Shown here: piece by piece, positions 6,740 to 14,737 of the stretch
How positions within the stretch are numbered: the first letter of the stretch is position 1
Layout of the letters: each line of letters starts with the position of its first letter
From: Micromonospora chokoriensis
GTDB taxonomy: Bacteria; Actinomycetota; Actinomycetes; Mycobacteriales; Micromonosporaceae
Reading direction: 5' to 3'
Length of the DNA stretch: 23,196 nucleotides
NCBI RefSeq assembly: GCF_000718555.1
Contig: NZ_JOAN01000036.1
Coordinates: 1-23,196, forward strand
Position numbers and translations under genes: made by a program
The notes under the pieces: model-generated
The model's input: only the letters and a program-made list of their open reading frames with translations
The model's database searches: none
Told to the model about the DNA's origin: nothing

Positions 6740-7936
6740 GTGCCCCGTGAAGTTCGCGACGTCGTCTTCGTCGACGGCGTCCGTACCCCGTTCGGCAAGG
6801 CGGGTGGCATGTACGCCAACACCCGCGCCGACGACCTGGTGATCCGCTGCATCCGGGAACTGCTGCGCCGCAACCCGCAGTTGCCCCCGGAGCGGGTCGA
6901 GGAGGTCGCCATCGCGGCCACCACCCAGATCGGCGACCAGGGCCTCACCATCGGCCGCACCGCCGCCCTGCTAGCCGGTCTGCCCAAGACCGTTCCCGGC
7001 TTCGCCATCGACCGGATGTGCGCTGGCGCGATGACCGCGGTGACCACCGTGGCCAGCGGCATCGCCATGGGCGCGTACGACGTCGCCATCGCTGGCGGCG
7101 TCGAGCACATGGGCCACCACCCGATGGGCGAGGGTGTCGACCCCAACCCGCGCATCATCGCGGAGAAGCTGGTCGACCCGTCCGCGCTGGTCATGGGTGC
7201 CACCGCGGAGAACCTGCACGACCTGGTCCCGCACATCACCAAGGCGCGCACCGACGCGTTCGCGCTCGCCTCGCAGCAGAAGACCGCCAAGGCGTACGCC
7301 AACGGCAAGCTCCAGGACGACCTGGTGCCGATGTCCATCCGCGACGCGGAGGGCGGCTGGGGTCTGGCCACTGTGGACGAAGCACCACGGGACACCTCGC
7401 TGGAGAAGCTCGCCACCCTGAAGACCCCGTTCCGCCCGCACGGCAAGGTCACCGCGGGCAACGCGGCCGGCCTGAACGACGGCGCCACCGCGAGTCTGCT
7501 CGCCGACGAGGCCACCGCCCGCGAGCTGGGTCTGCCGGTCGCGATGCGGCTGGTGTCGTTCGGCTTCGTCGGGGTCGAGCCGGAGGTGATGGGCGTCGGC
7601 CCGATCCCGTCGACGGAGAAGGCGCTGCGCCTGGCCGGGCTCAGCATCGACGACATCGGCCTGTTCGAGCTGAACGAGGCGTTCGCCGTGCAGGTGCTCG
7701 CCTTCCTCGACCACTTCGGCATCGCCGACGACGACGCACGGGTCAACCCGTGGGGCGGCGCGATCGCCATCGGTCACCCGCTGGCCTCCTCTGGCGTACG
7801 GCTGATGACCCAGCTGGCCCGCCAGTTCGCCGAGCACCCCGAGGTCCGCTACGGCCTCACGGCGATGTGCATCGGCATCGGCATGGGCGGCACGGTCATC
7901 TGGGAGAACCCGAACTGGGAGGGTGGCAACAAGTGA
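6740..7936 (+). CDS. fadA: Thiolase family acetyl-CoA acyltransferase (3-ketoacyl-CoA thiolase)
   Basis: 398 residues with the full thiolase signature set: RDVVFVDGVRTPFGKAGG at the N-terminus, active-site DRMCAGAM (nucleophile C94), GNAAGLNDGA, NEAFAVQVLAF, GGAIAIGHPLASSGVR (H346) and MCIGIGMGG (C377). The reaction is CoA-dependent cleavage of 3-ketoacyl-CoA to acetyl-CoA plus a shortened acyl-CoA, in the cytosol. GTG is the start, with a strong AGGAGG five nt upstream. Its TGA overlaps the GTG of the downstream multifunctional enzyme (GTGA), so the two are coupled, as expected for the alpha and beta parts of a trifunctional beta-oxidation complex. A biosynthetic acetoacetyl-CoA thiolase is possible but less likely given this partner. 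Confidence 0.93.
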   Translation: MPREVRDVVFVDGVRTPFGKAGGMYANTRADDLVIRCIRELLRRNPQLPPERVEEVAIAATTQIGDQGLTIGRTAALLAGLPKTVPGFAIDRMCAGAMTAVTTVASGIAMGAYDVAIAGGVEHMGHHPMGEGVDPNPRIIAEKLVDPSALVMGATAENLHDLVPHITKARTDAFALASQQKTAKAYANGKLQDDLVPMSIRDAEGGWGLATVDEAPRDTSLEKLATLKTPFRPHGKVTAGNAAGLNDGATASLLADEATARELGLPVAMRLVSFGFVGVEPEVMGVGPIPSTEKALRLAGLSIDDIGLFELNEAFAVQVLAFLDHFGIADDDARVNPWGGAIAIGHPLASSGVRLMTQLARQFAEHPEVRYGLTAMCIGIGMGGTVIWENPNWEGGNK

Positions 7937-9993
7937 AGGCGCCGAACGAGGTTGTCACCAGGGCACTGCTGCGCTCGGTGAACGTGCCGGGGCTGGACCG
8001 CCCGGCCGCCCTGATCACGCTGGACAACGGCTTCGACCACACCAAGCCGAACACCTTCGGCCCGGGTGGGCTGGCCAGCCTGGACGAGGCGATCACGGCG
8101 GCGCTCGCCGCGAACCCGGCGTTCATCGCGATCACCGGCAAGCCGTACATCTTCTGCGTGGGCGCGGACATCGTCGGCCTGCCGCAGCTCGCCGACCGCG
8201 CGCAGGCGCTGGAGATCGGCCGGCTCGGCCACCGGGTCTTCGCCCGCCTCAAGGACAGCACCGTCCCCACGTTCGCGTTCGTCAACGGCGCGGCGATGGG
8301 CGGTGGCCTGGAGCTGGCGTTGCACTGCCACTACCGGACGCTCTCCGGCGGCGCGGCGGCCCTGGCCCTGCCCGAGGTGTCCCTCGGTCTGGTGCCCGGC
8401 TGGGGCGGCACCCAATTGCTGCCGAACCTGATCGGCATCCCCGCCGCGACCCAGGTGATCATCCAGAACCCGCTCATGCAGAACAAGATGCTCAAGCCGA
8501 AGCAGGCCGCTGAGCTGGGCATCGCGGACGTCCTCTTGGAGCCGGCCGACTTCCTGGAGCGGTCCCTGGAGTGGGCCGCCGGCGTCGTCCGGGGTCAGGT
8601 CACGGTGACCCGACCCGAGGTCGACAAGGACATGTGGGCGGGCGTGCTCTACTTCGCCCGGGAGACGCTGAACCAGCGGCTGCATGGCGCGGTCCCGGCC
8701 GCGTACAAGGCGCTCGACCTGCTGGAGACGGCGAAGGACGGCGACTTCGCCGCCGGCACCGCCGCCGAGGACGAGGCCCTCGCGGACCTGGTCTTCTCCG
8801 AGGAGCTGCGTAGCGGCCTGTACGCGTTCGACCTGGTGCAGCGGCGGGCCAAGCGCCCGGCCGGCGCACCGGACAAGGGCCTGGCCCGCACGATCACCAA
8901 GGTCGGCATCGTCGGCGCGGGCCTGATGGCCAGCCAGTTGGCGCTGCTGTTCGCCCGTCGCCTCCAGGTGCCGGTGGTGCTGACCGATCTCGACCAGTCC
9001 CGCGTGGACAAGGGCGTCGGCTACGTGCACACCCAGATCGAGAAGGCCGTCATCAAGGGCCGGATGGACAAGGGCACCGCCGCCAAGCTGTACGGCCTGG
9101 TCAGCGGCACGGTCGACAAGAGCGCCTTCGCGGATGCCGACTTCGTCATCGAGGCGGTCTTCGAGGACCTGGGCGTCAAGAAGCAGGTCTGGGCCGAGTT
9201 GGAGAAGATCGTCTCTCCGGAGGCGGTGCTCGCCACCAACACCAGCTCGCTGTCGATCACCGAGATGGCCGCCGAGTTGGAGCACCCGGAGCGGGTGGTC
9301 GGCTTCCACTTCTTCAACCCGGTGGCGGTGCTGCCGCTGCTGGAGATCGTCCGGGGTGAGCGCACCGACGACGTCACCCTGGCCACCGCGTTCGCGGTCG
9401 GCAAGCAGCTCAAGAAGTCGAGCGTGCTAGTGAAGGACGCGCCGGCGTTCGTGGTGAACCGGCTGCTCACCCGCTTCCTGGGCACCGTCTTCGCCGCCGT
9501 CGACGCCGGCACCGGACTGGACGTGGCGAACAGCGCACTGGACCCGCTGGGCCTGCCGATGCGCCCGCTCGCCCTGCTCCAGCTGGTCGGCCCGGCCGTC
9601 GCGTACCACGTGGGCGGCACCCTGCACGCCGCGTACCCGGACCGGTACGGGGTCAGTGAGAACCTCAAGCGGATCGCCGACTCGGGGAAGCCGATCGTGG
9701 TCGACGACCAGGTCAACGAGGAGGTGGCCGAGCTGCTCGTCGTGGGTGACCAGCCGCTGACCGCCGAGCAGGTACGCCAGAACGCGCTCGACGCGCTCGC
9801 GCAGGAGATCCGGCTGATGCTGGACGAGGGTGTGGTCGCCGAGGCGCAGGACATCGACCTGTGCATGATCCTGGGCGCCGGTTGGCCGTTCCACCTGGGC
9901 GGCGTCACGCCGTACCTGGATCGCACCGGCACCTCCGAGCGGGTCACCGGCCAACGGTTCCTGCCGCGCGGCGCGGCGAGCCTGCCGGCCTGA
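7933..9993 (+). CDS. fadB/fadJ-like: Multifunctional fatty-acid oxidation protein: enoyl-CoA hydratase plus 3-hydroxyacyl-CoA dehydrogenase
   Basis: 686 residues. The N-terminal crotonase domain (about 20-300) has the oxyanion-hole segment YIFCVGADI (residues 72-80) and both catalytic glutamates, E127 (NGAAMGGGLELAL) and E148 (LPEVSLGLVPGWGGTQLLP). The NAD-binding domain starts with VGIVGAGLMASQLALLFA (324-341). The dehydrogenase active-site GFHFFNPV supplies H459, partnered by E471 in LLEIVRG. C-terminal helical domains run from DAPAFVVNRLLTRFL (502) to the end. It hydrates enoyl-CoA and oxidises 3-hydroxyacyl-CoA with NAD+. The GTG start overlaps the thiolase stop, with GGGAGGGTGG upstream. 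The same frame stays open far upstream inside fadA; that is only a high-GC shadow. A strong hairpin terminator follows at 10009. Confidence 0.94.
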   Translation: MKAPNEVVTRALLRSVNVPGLDRPAALITLDNGFDHTKPNTFGPGGLASLDEAITAALAANPAFIAITGKPYIFCVGADIVGLPQLADRAQALEIGRLGHRVFARLKDSTVPTFAFVNGAAMGGGLELALHCHYRTLSGGAAALALPEVSLGLVPGWGGTQLLPNLIGIPAATQVIIQNPLMQNKMLKPKQAAELGIADVLLEPADFLERSLEWAAGVVRGQVTVTRPEVDKDMWAGVLYFARETLNQRLHGAVPAAYKALDLLETAKDGDFAAGTAAEDEALADLVFSEELRSGLYAFDLVQRRAKRPAGAPDKGLARTITKVGIVGAGLMASQLALLFARRLQVPVVLTDLDQSRVDKGVGYVHTQIEKAVIKGRMDKGTAAKLYGLVSGTVDKSAFADADFVIEAVFEDLGVKKQVWAELEKIVSPEAVLATNTSSLSITEMAAELEHPERVVGFHFFNPVAVLPLLEIVRGERTDDVTLATAFAVGKQLKKSSVLVKDAPAFVVNRLLTRFLGTVFAAVDAGTGLDVANSALDPLGLPMRPLALLQLVGPAVAYHVGGTLHAAYPDRYGVSENLKRIADSGKPIVVDDQVNEEVAELLVVGDQPLTAEQVRQNALDALAQEIRLMLDEGVVAEAQDIDLCMILGAGWPFHLGGVTPYLDRTGTSERVTGQRFLPRGAASLPA

Positions 9994-10008
9994 CCGAACG
10001 CAGCGCCA

Positions 10009-10062
10009 CCGTCGCGGTGGTCGGACCGTCCCTCGTGGACGGGCCGGCCACCGCGACCGTTT
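10009..10062 (+). terminator. Strong intrinsic terminator after the beta-oxidation pair
   Basis: A 23-nt left arm (10009-10031) pairs with 10037-10059 over a 5-nt loop, with two mismatches and one G-T wobble, and is followed by TTT. It begins 16 nt after the stop codon at 9993. Confidence 0.8.
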
Positions 10063-10122
10063 GTGATCAGCTGGCCACCCGACGCGGATCTACGCAGGAC
10101 AACGCCGGGATGCGGACCGGGT

Positions 10123-10128
10123 TAGGAT
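10123..10128 (+). promoter_or_regulatory. Candidate -10 box for the proline-rich membrane protein
   Basis: TAGGAT fits TANNNT and lies 34 nt before the ATG at 10163. That leaves a short leader holding a GGAG ribosome-binding site (10152-10155, 7 nt spacing). No clear -35 is visible. Confidence 0.4.
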
Positions 10129-10162
10129 CACGCGTTCTGCACCCCCATCTTGGAGCTGACTG

Positions 10163-10963
10163 ATGTCCCAGCCGCCGGCCAATCCCTACGGCTCGCCGAA
10201 CGATCCCCCCAACCCGCCGCAGCAGCCAGGCCAGCAGCAGCCCGGAGGGTGGGCACCGCCGCAGCAGCAGGGCTTCCCGCCCGCACCTCAGGGGTTCCCG
10301 CCCGCACCCGAGGGCTTCCCGCCCGCGCAGCCGGGTCAGCCGTACGGTGACCCGAACCTGGCCGCCGGCCCGCCCCCGGCCAAGAAGTCGAACGTCGGCA
10401 AGATCGTGCTGATCGTGCTGGCCGTGGTGCTGGTGCTCTGCCTCGGCGGCGCGGCGATCATCTGGGCCGTCGTCAAGGACGACGTGGGCGCCGTCGTGGA
10501 CGCCAGTAAGACCCGGGTTGTCGCGCCGGCCACCCTCGCCGGTCGGCCGAAGCTCACCAACCCGGAGCTGCAGGCCGCCGCCGACCAGGCAGTCACCGGG
10601 ATGAAGTCGAAGGCGCAGAACGAGACCAGTACGGTCGCGGCCTTCTACGGCGACCCGACCAAGCAGGACCTCGTCATGATCACGGGCGTGTCGGGGCTGG
10701 TGGCGGACCCGAAGAAGGAGCTCGACGGCTATGTGAGCGGGCTGACCACGGAGCTGACGGTGACCAACATGGCGGCCGTCGAGGCCGGCCCGCTCGGCGG
10801 TGAGGCGCGCTGCGGCGACGGAAAAGCCGCGAGCGTGCCGCTGGGCATCTGCGTCTGGGCGGACCGGGGCAGCCTGGGCATGATCGTGCTGTACTTCAAG
10901 TCCGCCGACCAGGCGAAGGCCGAGTTCACCACGATCCGGGGCCAGGTCGAGCAGCAGTCCTGA
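10163..10963 (+). CDS. Proline-rich single-pass membrane protein with extracytoplasmic domain, function unknown
   Basis: 266 residues. Residues 1-75 are a Pro/Gln/Gly-rich, presumably disordered cytosolic tail with three heptad-like copies of QGFPPAP (about 36-56). A KK pair then precedes one transmembrane helix (about 79-104: KIVLIVLAVVLVLCLGGAAIIWAVV). The rest (about 105-266) should lie outside the cell. It contains two Cys (RCGDG...GICVW) that could form a disulfide. The tail-anchor-domain layout is frequent among actinobacterial hypothetical proteins; the domain itself is not recognised. The ATG is supported by GGAG seven nt upstream. It is monocistronic, lying between two terminators. 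Confidence 0.85.
   Translation: MSQPPANPYGSPNDPPNPPQQPGQQQPGGWAPPQQQGFPPAPQGFPPAPEGFPPAQPGQPYGDPNLAAGPPPAKKSNVGKIVLIVLAVVLVLCLGGAAIIWAVVKDDVGAVVDASKTRVVAPATLAGRPKLTNPELQAAADQAVTGMKSKAQNETSTVAAFYGDPTKQDLVMITGVSGLVADPKKELDGYVSGLTTELTVTNMAAVEAGPLGGEARCGDGKAASVPLGICVWADRGSLGMIVLYFKSADQAKAEFTTIRGQVEQQS
10268..10330 (+). repeat. Three 21-bp direct repeats encoding a QGFPPAP heptapeptide
   Basis: Units at 10268-10288, 10289-10309 and 10310-10330 share the core TTCCCGCCCGC. They encode QGFPPAP, QGFPPAP and EGFPPAQ in the cytosolic tail of the membrane protein. Being in-frame 21-bp units, copy number can change without a frameshift. Confidence 0.8.
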
Positions 10964-10975
10964 GCCGTACGAGAC

Positions 10976-11011
10976 CGGGGCCCCGGCCACCCTCGGGTGG
11001 CCGGGGCCCCG
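10976..11011. terminator. Perfect 17-bp bidirectional terminator between convergent genes
   Basis: CGGGGCCCCGGCCACCC (10976-10992) pairs perfectly with 10995-11011; opening the last pair leaves a 4-nt loop. It lies between the stop of the plus-strand membrane protein (10963) and that of the minus-strand VOC gene (11028), so it can serve both. Confidence 0.8.
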
Positions 11012-11027
11012 TGCCGTAGGCGGGCGA

Positions 11028-11465
11028 TCAGGCCGGTTCGGCAACCTCCGACGCGGCGAGCGCTGCCGCTGCGGCCCGCGCCGCTGCAGCGGCCGCCCGC
11101 TCGACGGCGTTGCCGAGCACGCAGAACTCGTTGCCCTCCGGGTCGGCCAGCACCACCCAACCACCGCCGGTAGCGCTGACGTGGTCGGCGACGAGCGTCG
11201 CACCGATACCGAGCAGTCGCTTTACCTCCTCGGCGCGGGTCCGGTCGGCGGGTTGCAGATCCAGGTGCAGCCGGTTCTTCACCGTCTTACCCTCGGGCAC
11301 CGCGATGAACAGCACCTCCGGGCCGCCCGGCGGCAGGAGCATCGCCTCGGGGTCGCCGGGAAAGTCGTCGGGCTGCCGGGGGCAGTCGAAGACCTGCGAC
11401 CAGAAGCCAGCCAGCGCGTACGTGTCGGAACAGTCGATGCTGATGTTGTGGATCGTCGAACTCAC
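11028..11465 (-). CDS. VOC (glyoxalase/bleomycin-resistance-like) family protein
   Basis: 145 residues. The pattern HNISIDCSDTYALAGFWSQVFD...MLLPPGGPEVLFIAVPEGKTVKNRLHLDLQP...GGGWVVLADPEGNEFCVL is typical of actinobacterial glyoxalase-like domains, with paired beta-alpha-beta-beta-beta modules. The candidate metal-site residues H (NRLHLDL) and E (GNEFCVL) are present. The last ~25 residues are an Ala-rich tail (AVERAAAAAARAAAAALAA). The reaction is unknown; the family includes glyoxalases, dioxygenases and antibiotic-binding proteins. GTG at 11465 is chosen because GGAGGG (11477-11472) lies six nt upstream; the frame is open to 11501 without a better start. It lies 62 bp downstream of the histidine kinase on the same strand and may be co-transcribed. 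Confidence 0.85.
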   Translation of the reverse strand: MSSTIHNISIDCSDTYALAGFWSQVFDCPRQPDDFPGDPEAMLLPPGGPEVLFIAVPEGKTVKNRLHLDLQPADRTRAEEVKRLLGIGATLVADHVSATGGGWVVLADPEGNEFCVLGNAVERAAAAAARAAAAALAASEVAEPA

Positions 11466-11527
11466 AGCTAACCCTCCACGATGGTGACGTGATCTTGTCA
11501 TCGGCCGAGTGACGGGCCCTACCGCGA

Positions 11528-12703
11528 TCAGCCGGCGGACACCACCGTGCCGGGCAGCGCTGGGGCGTCCGCCGATGGCAGGGTGACCGTCACCTCCAGG
11601 CCGCCGCCGGGCTGCGCGACCACCCGTACGGTGCCGCCGTGCGCGTTGCAGACCGCCCGGACGATGGACAGGCCCAGGCCGGAGCCGCGGGCGCCGGTGC
11701 GTTCCCGGCCACCGCGCCGGAACGGCTCGAACAACCCCGGCACGTCGGCCTGGTCCACCTCGAACCCGGTGTTGCCCACCACCAGCCAGGACCGGTCGCC
11801 GTCGGTGCCGGTGCGCACCCAGAGCCGGCCGTGCAGGTGGTTGTAGCGGACCGCGTTCTCGATCAGGTTTCCGGCCAGCCGGTCGAGCAGCCCCGGGTCG
11901 CCGACGACCGGCGCGGACTCCAGCGACGTCTGCACCCGCAGGCCGATCCGTTCCACCTCGCGGCGCATCGCCGACAGCGCGTTGGCGGTGCCGGCGGCGA
12001 GGTCACACTCGGTCCGCCGGCCCAGCTGCCGCCCGGCCTGCGCCTCGCTGCGGGCCAGCACCAGCAGCGCGTCCACCAGGCCGTTGGCCCGCTCGGAGGC
12101 GTCGCGGACCACTGTCGCCATCCGTCGGTACTCGGCGGCGTCCGCGTCGTCGTCGCTGAGCGTCACGTCAATCTCCGTCCGCATCACGGCGAGCGGGGTA
12201 CGCAGCTCGTGCGAGGCGTTCGCCACGAAACGCTTCTGCGCCTCGAACGCGGACGCGATCCGGTCCAGCATGGCGTCGAACGTCTTGGCCAGCTCGGCCA
12301 CCTCGTCGTCGGCGCCCGAGTAACCGATCCGCTGGTCCAGCGTCGCCTCACCGAGCCGCTGCGCGGTCGCCGTGACCTGGTGCAGTGGGCGCAGCGCCCG
12401 ACCCGCCACCGCGTACGCGCCAGCCACCCCCACCACGCTGATCGCCAACAGCGCGACCAGGCCCTTGGCCAGCAGCTCCCCGGAGGCGGCGTCGACCAAC
12501 TGCCGTTGCCACTGGGCGGCGTCCATCTCCCGGCCGTCGGAGAGCAGCACGATCGTGCCGGGCACTAACTCGTCGGTGGGTCGCAGCGCATCACGGACCA
12601 GCAGCCAGGCCAGCAGCACCAGGATCGCTCCGGCCCCGATCAGCAGCACACCGTTGAGCAGGGTCAGCCGCAACCGCAGGGTGGGCCGCAACCGCCGACT
12701 CAC
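11528..12703 (-). CDS. Two-component sensor histidine kinase
   Basis: 391 residues. TM1 is at about 15-36, followed by a short extracytoplasmic loop (37-78) and TM2 (79-101). A HAMP domain follows (about 100-155: GRALRPLHQVTATAQRLGEATLDQRI). The HisKA motif is FVANASHELRTPLAVMRTEID, with phospho-acceptor H165. The HATPase domain shows the N box (RLAGNLIENAVRYN) and the G boxes (FEPFRRGG, GSGLGLSIVRAVCNAHGG). The short sensor loop suggests it senses a membrane or small signal. The GTG start overlaps the response-regulator stop (GTGA), the standard cognate arrangement. The signal and regulon are not known from sequence; adjacent propeller and GT-C genes are candidates for the target. Confidence 0.94.
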   Translation of the reverse strand: MSRRLRPTLRLRLTLLNGVLLIGAGAILVLLAWLLVRDALRPTDELVPGTIVLLSDGREMDAAQWQRQLVDAASGELLAKGLVALLAISVVGVAGAYAVAGRALRPLHQVTATAQRLGEATLDQRIGYSGADDEVAELAKTFDAMLDRIASAFEAQKRFVANASHELRTPLAVMRTEIDVTLSDDDADAAEYRRMATVVRDASERANGLVDALLVLARSEAQAGRQLGRRTECDLAAGTANALSAMRREVERIGLRVQTSLESAPVVGDPGLLDRLAGNLIENAVRYNHLHGRLWVRTGTDGDRSWLVVGNTGFEVDQADVPGLFEPFRRGGRERTGARGSGLGLSIVRAVCNAHGGTVRVVAQPGGGLEVTVTLPSADAPALPGTVVSAG

Positions 12704-13368
12704 GCGTTTACCTCGGCGGTGCGGTAGCCCGCGCCGACCACGGTCTCGATCAGCGGCGGGTCACCGAGCTTCTTGCGCAACGTCATCACGGTGACCCGGA
12801 CGATTGTGGTGAACGGGTCGGTGTTCGCGTCCCAGACCCGTTCCAGCAGCTCCTCACTGGAGACCACCGCGCCGCGCGCCTTGAGTAGTTCGCTGAGCAC
12901 CCCGAACTCCTTGTTGGTGAGCTCCACCGGCACGCCGGCGCGGGTGGCCACCCGGCGGGCCGGGTCGAGCACCAGGTCGGCCAGTTCGAGCACCGGCGGC
13001 GCGGCCGGGGTGGCCCGCCGACCCAGCGCCTGCACCCGGGCGACCAACTCGTCGAAGGCGAACGGTTTGGGCAGGTAGTCGTCCGCCCCGAGCTGCAACC
13101 CCTCCACCCGGTCGGCCACGGTGCCGCTGGCGGTGAGCATCAGCACCCGGGTCAACGCGCCGGAGGCCGCCAGGTCGGCGCAGATCTGGTCGCCGTGGAC
13201 GCCGGGTAGGTCGCGGTCGAGCACCACCACGTCGTACCGGGTGACGAACGCCGCCTCGTGGCCGGCGTCGCCGTCGTACGCCACGTCGACCGCCATCCCC
13301 CGCTTGCGCAACCCGCGCGCGATCGCGTCGGCGAGATTGCGCTCGTCCTCGACCACCAGTACCCGCAT
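12700..13368 (-). CDS. OmpR/PhoB-family response regulator
   Basis: 222 residues. The receiver domain has the acidic pair ED (residues 7-8 of MRVLVVED), phospho-acceptor D51 (VVVLDRDLPG), T79 (MLTASG) and K101 (YLPKPF). A winged-helix DNA-binding domain follows (about 128-222: LELADLVLDPARR...LTNKEFGVLSELLKARGAVVSSEELLERVWDAN...VTVMTLRKKLGDPPLIETVVGAGYRT). The ATG at 13368 is chosen because GAGGAGG lies 5 nt upstream; the frame is open to 13644 but that part overlaps the propeller gene. It precedes and overlaps its kinase. A perfect palindrome (13404-13415) and a possible -10 TAGGTT (13402-13397) lie in the 85-bp leader region. Confidence 0.95.
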   Translation of the reverse strand: MRVLVVEDERNLADAIARGLRKRGMAVDVAYDGDAGHEAAFVTRYDVVVLDRDLPGVHGDQICADLAASGALTRVLMLTASGTVADRVEGLQLGADDYLPKPFAFDELVARVQALGRRATPAAPPVLELADLVLDPARRVATRAGVPVELTNKEFGVLSELLKARGAVVSSEELLERVWDANTDPFTTIVRVTVMTLRKKLGDPPLIETVVGAGYRTAEVNA

Positions 13369-13403
13369 CCCGGCCTCCTCGCTGCTGACCACCGACAACC
13401 TAG

Positions 13404-13415
13404 TGCCGGCCGGCA
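13404..13415. promoter_or_regulatory. Perfect 12-bp palindrome upstream of the response regulator
   Basis: TGCCGGCCGGCA lies 36 bp upstream of the response-regulator start and next to a minus-strand TAGGTT (13402-13397) resembling a -10 box. It could be an operator or a short hairpin. In DNA this GC-rich the chance background for such palindromes is high. Confidence 0.25.
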
Positions 13416-13453
13416 ACCATCCTCCCTCGCCGCCCGCGCAGGCCAACTGCGGA

Positions 13454-14737
13454 TCAGTCCGGCAACGTCCACAGCTGGTACGACCCGTTCGCGCCAACGC
13501 AGAGCAGGTGATCCACGATCGCCTGGCAGTCCCCGACCGCGTCCGGCAGCACGTCCAGGACGCGCACCTGCCCGGCACGGATGTCCAACTTCCCGACGAC
13601 CATCCCACCGTCGGGGTGCCGACGTATGCCGACCGGCGGGCCACCGACCTGGAGCTGGGTCAGCTCCCACTGGCCCAGGTCGGCCACCTGCCGGCCGGTC
13701 AGCGCGTCGAGCACCAGATAGCGTTCCAGTGCCCCGGAGCCGCTCACGCTGACCATCAGTCGGCCCTCGTACGGCCAGCCCCACCTCCAACGATCGCTAC
13801 TCCAGCGCAGCTCGCCGGTCGCGACGTCGATCGCCTGCATCTCGTTGGCGCTGGTGCGGACGCACAGGACGGGGCCGCAGTCCGTGGCGAACTCGACCGG
13901 GGCGCTCGTGCTGGTCCAGCGCCGGTCCAGCCGATCCAGCCCGTACGCGGTGATCGTGGTCGGCTCCCCGCCGATGGTCAACAGCAGCTCGTCGAGCACC
14001 TGCACGAAATCAGGCGGCCCGCCGCCGGGCGGGCGCAGGTCGGCGCGGGCCAGCACCGTGCCGGTGGCCGCGTCGCGTACCTCGGTCTGGCCGTCCACCC
14101 GGGTGAGCACCACCCGGTCCGCCCCGGGGCCGGCGTCGCGGACGTCGATCCAATTGACGGCGTTGAGTAGCTGCCAGCGCATGGTGCCACAGCAGGGGTC
14201 GACCACCCGCAGGCTCGCCGGCTCGTCATCGCGGCCGGACTGCAGCAACAGGTTGCCGTCGGCCAATTTCCTGGGGCTACCCGGCTGCTGCCACCGGTAC
14301 GCCCCGGTCGCCCGGTCCAGCGCCACCGTCAGCGTGCTATCACTCTTCGGGCCAATCTCGTACCCGGTGAGCAGCAACATCTCCGCCAGCGGGGTGATCC
14401 CCCAGTACTTGGCCTCCGCTGGCAGCGGAGCATGCCAGACCCGCTCGCCGCCGGGCAGCCGGAACGCGTTCAACCGCCGCTGCGACGCCGGCAGGTACTG
14501 CGAGTCGATGGTGAGCAACAGGTCACCGTCGATCAGCACGTCGGAGCCGGGCCGGACCGGCAGCGTCAGCACGGTCCGTCGGGGTGGCGGCGCGGCGGCG
14601 GCGCCCACGGTGACCAGCACCAGCAGCAGGGCCAGCGCGTAGCGCAGCTGCCGGCCGTTGGCGCGGGGTGGGCGGGGCAGCGGGTCCGGGTCTGGGCCGT
14701 GCCGCAGCTCACCGAGGTCGATCACCGAGCCGGTCAT
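13454..14737 (-). CDS. Membrane-anchored PQQ-like beta-propeller protein (copy B)
   Basis: 427 residues. A short cytosolic N-terminus (MTGSVIDLGELRHGPDPDP) is followed by one membrane helix (about 32-50: YALALLLVLVTVGAAAA) and a large extracytoplasmic propeller. Blade signatures are the repeated D..TG...W type: ALDRATGAYRWQQPG, VRDAATGTVLARADL, AIDVATGELRWSS and VLDALTGRQVADLG. Paired cysteines (TDCGPVLCV, GDCQAIVDHLLCVG, DPCCG) match positions in the paralogue and may form disulfides. Such domains generally act as protein scaffolds or sensors; PQQ binding is not implied. The ATG overlaps the stop of copy A (ATGA), so translation is coupled. The two-component genes follow 85 bp downstream on the same strand. 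Confidence 0.88.
   Translation of the reverse strand: MTGSVIDLGELRHGPDPDPLPRPPRANGRQLRYALALLLVLVTVGAAAAPPPRRTVLTLPVRPGSDVLIDGDLLLTIDSQYLPASQRRLNAFRLPGGERVWHAPLPAEAKYWGITPLAEMLLLTGYEIGPKSDSTLTVALDRATGAYRWQQPGSPRKLADGNLLLQSGRDDEPASLRVVDPCCGTMRWQLLNAVNWIDVRDAGPGADRVVLTRVDGQTEVRDAATGTVLARADLRPPGGGPPDFVQVLDELLLTIGGEPTTITAYGLDRLDRRWTSTSAPVEFATDCGPVLCVRTSANEMQAIDVATGELRWSSDRWRWGWPYEGRLMVSVSGSGALERYLVLDALTGRQVADLGQWELTQLQVGGPPVGIRRHPDGGMVVGKLDIRAGQVRVLDVLPDAVGDCQAIVDHLLCVGANGSYQLWTLPD

Noticed and set aside
7018..7932. Upstream extension of the beta-oxidation multifunctional protein into the thiolase gene
   Set aside because: The extension is His/Arg-rich shadow sequence; family homology and the GTGA coupling support the start at 7933.
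10263..10330. Possible CRISPR-like repeats
   Set aside because: The 21-bp units are adjacent, without spacers, and translate in frame as a Pro-rich tail.
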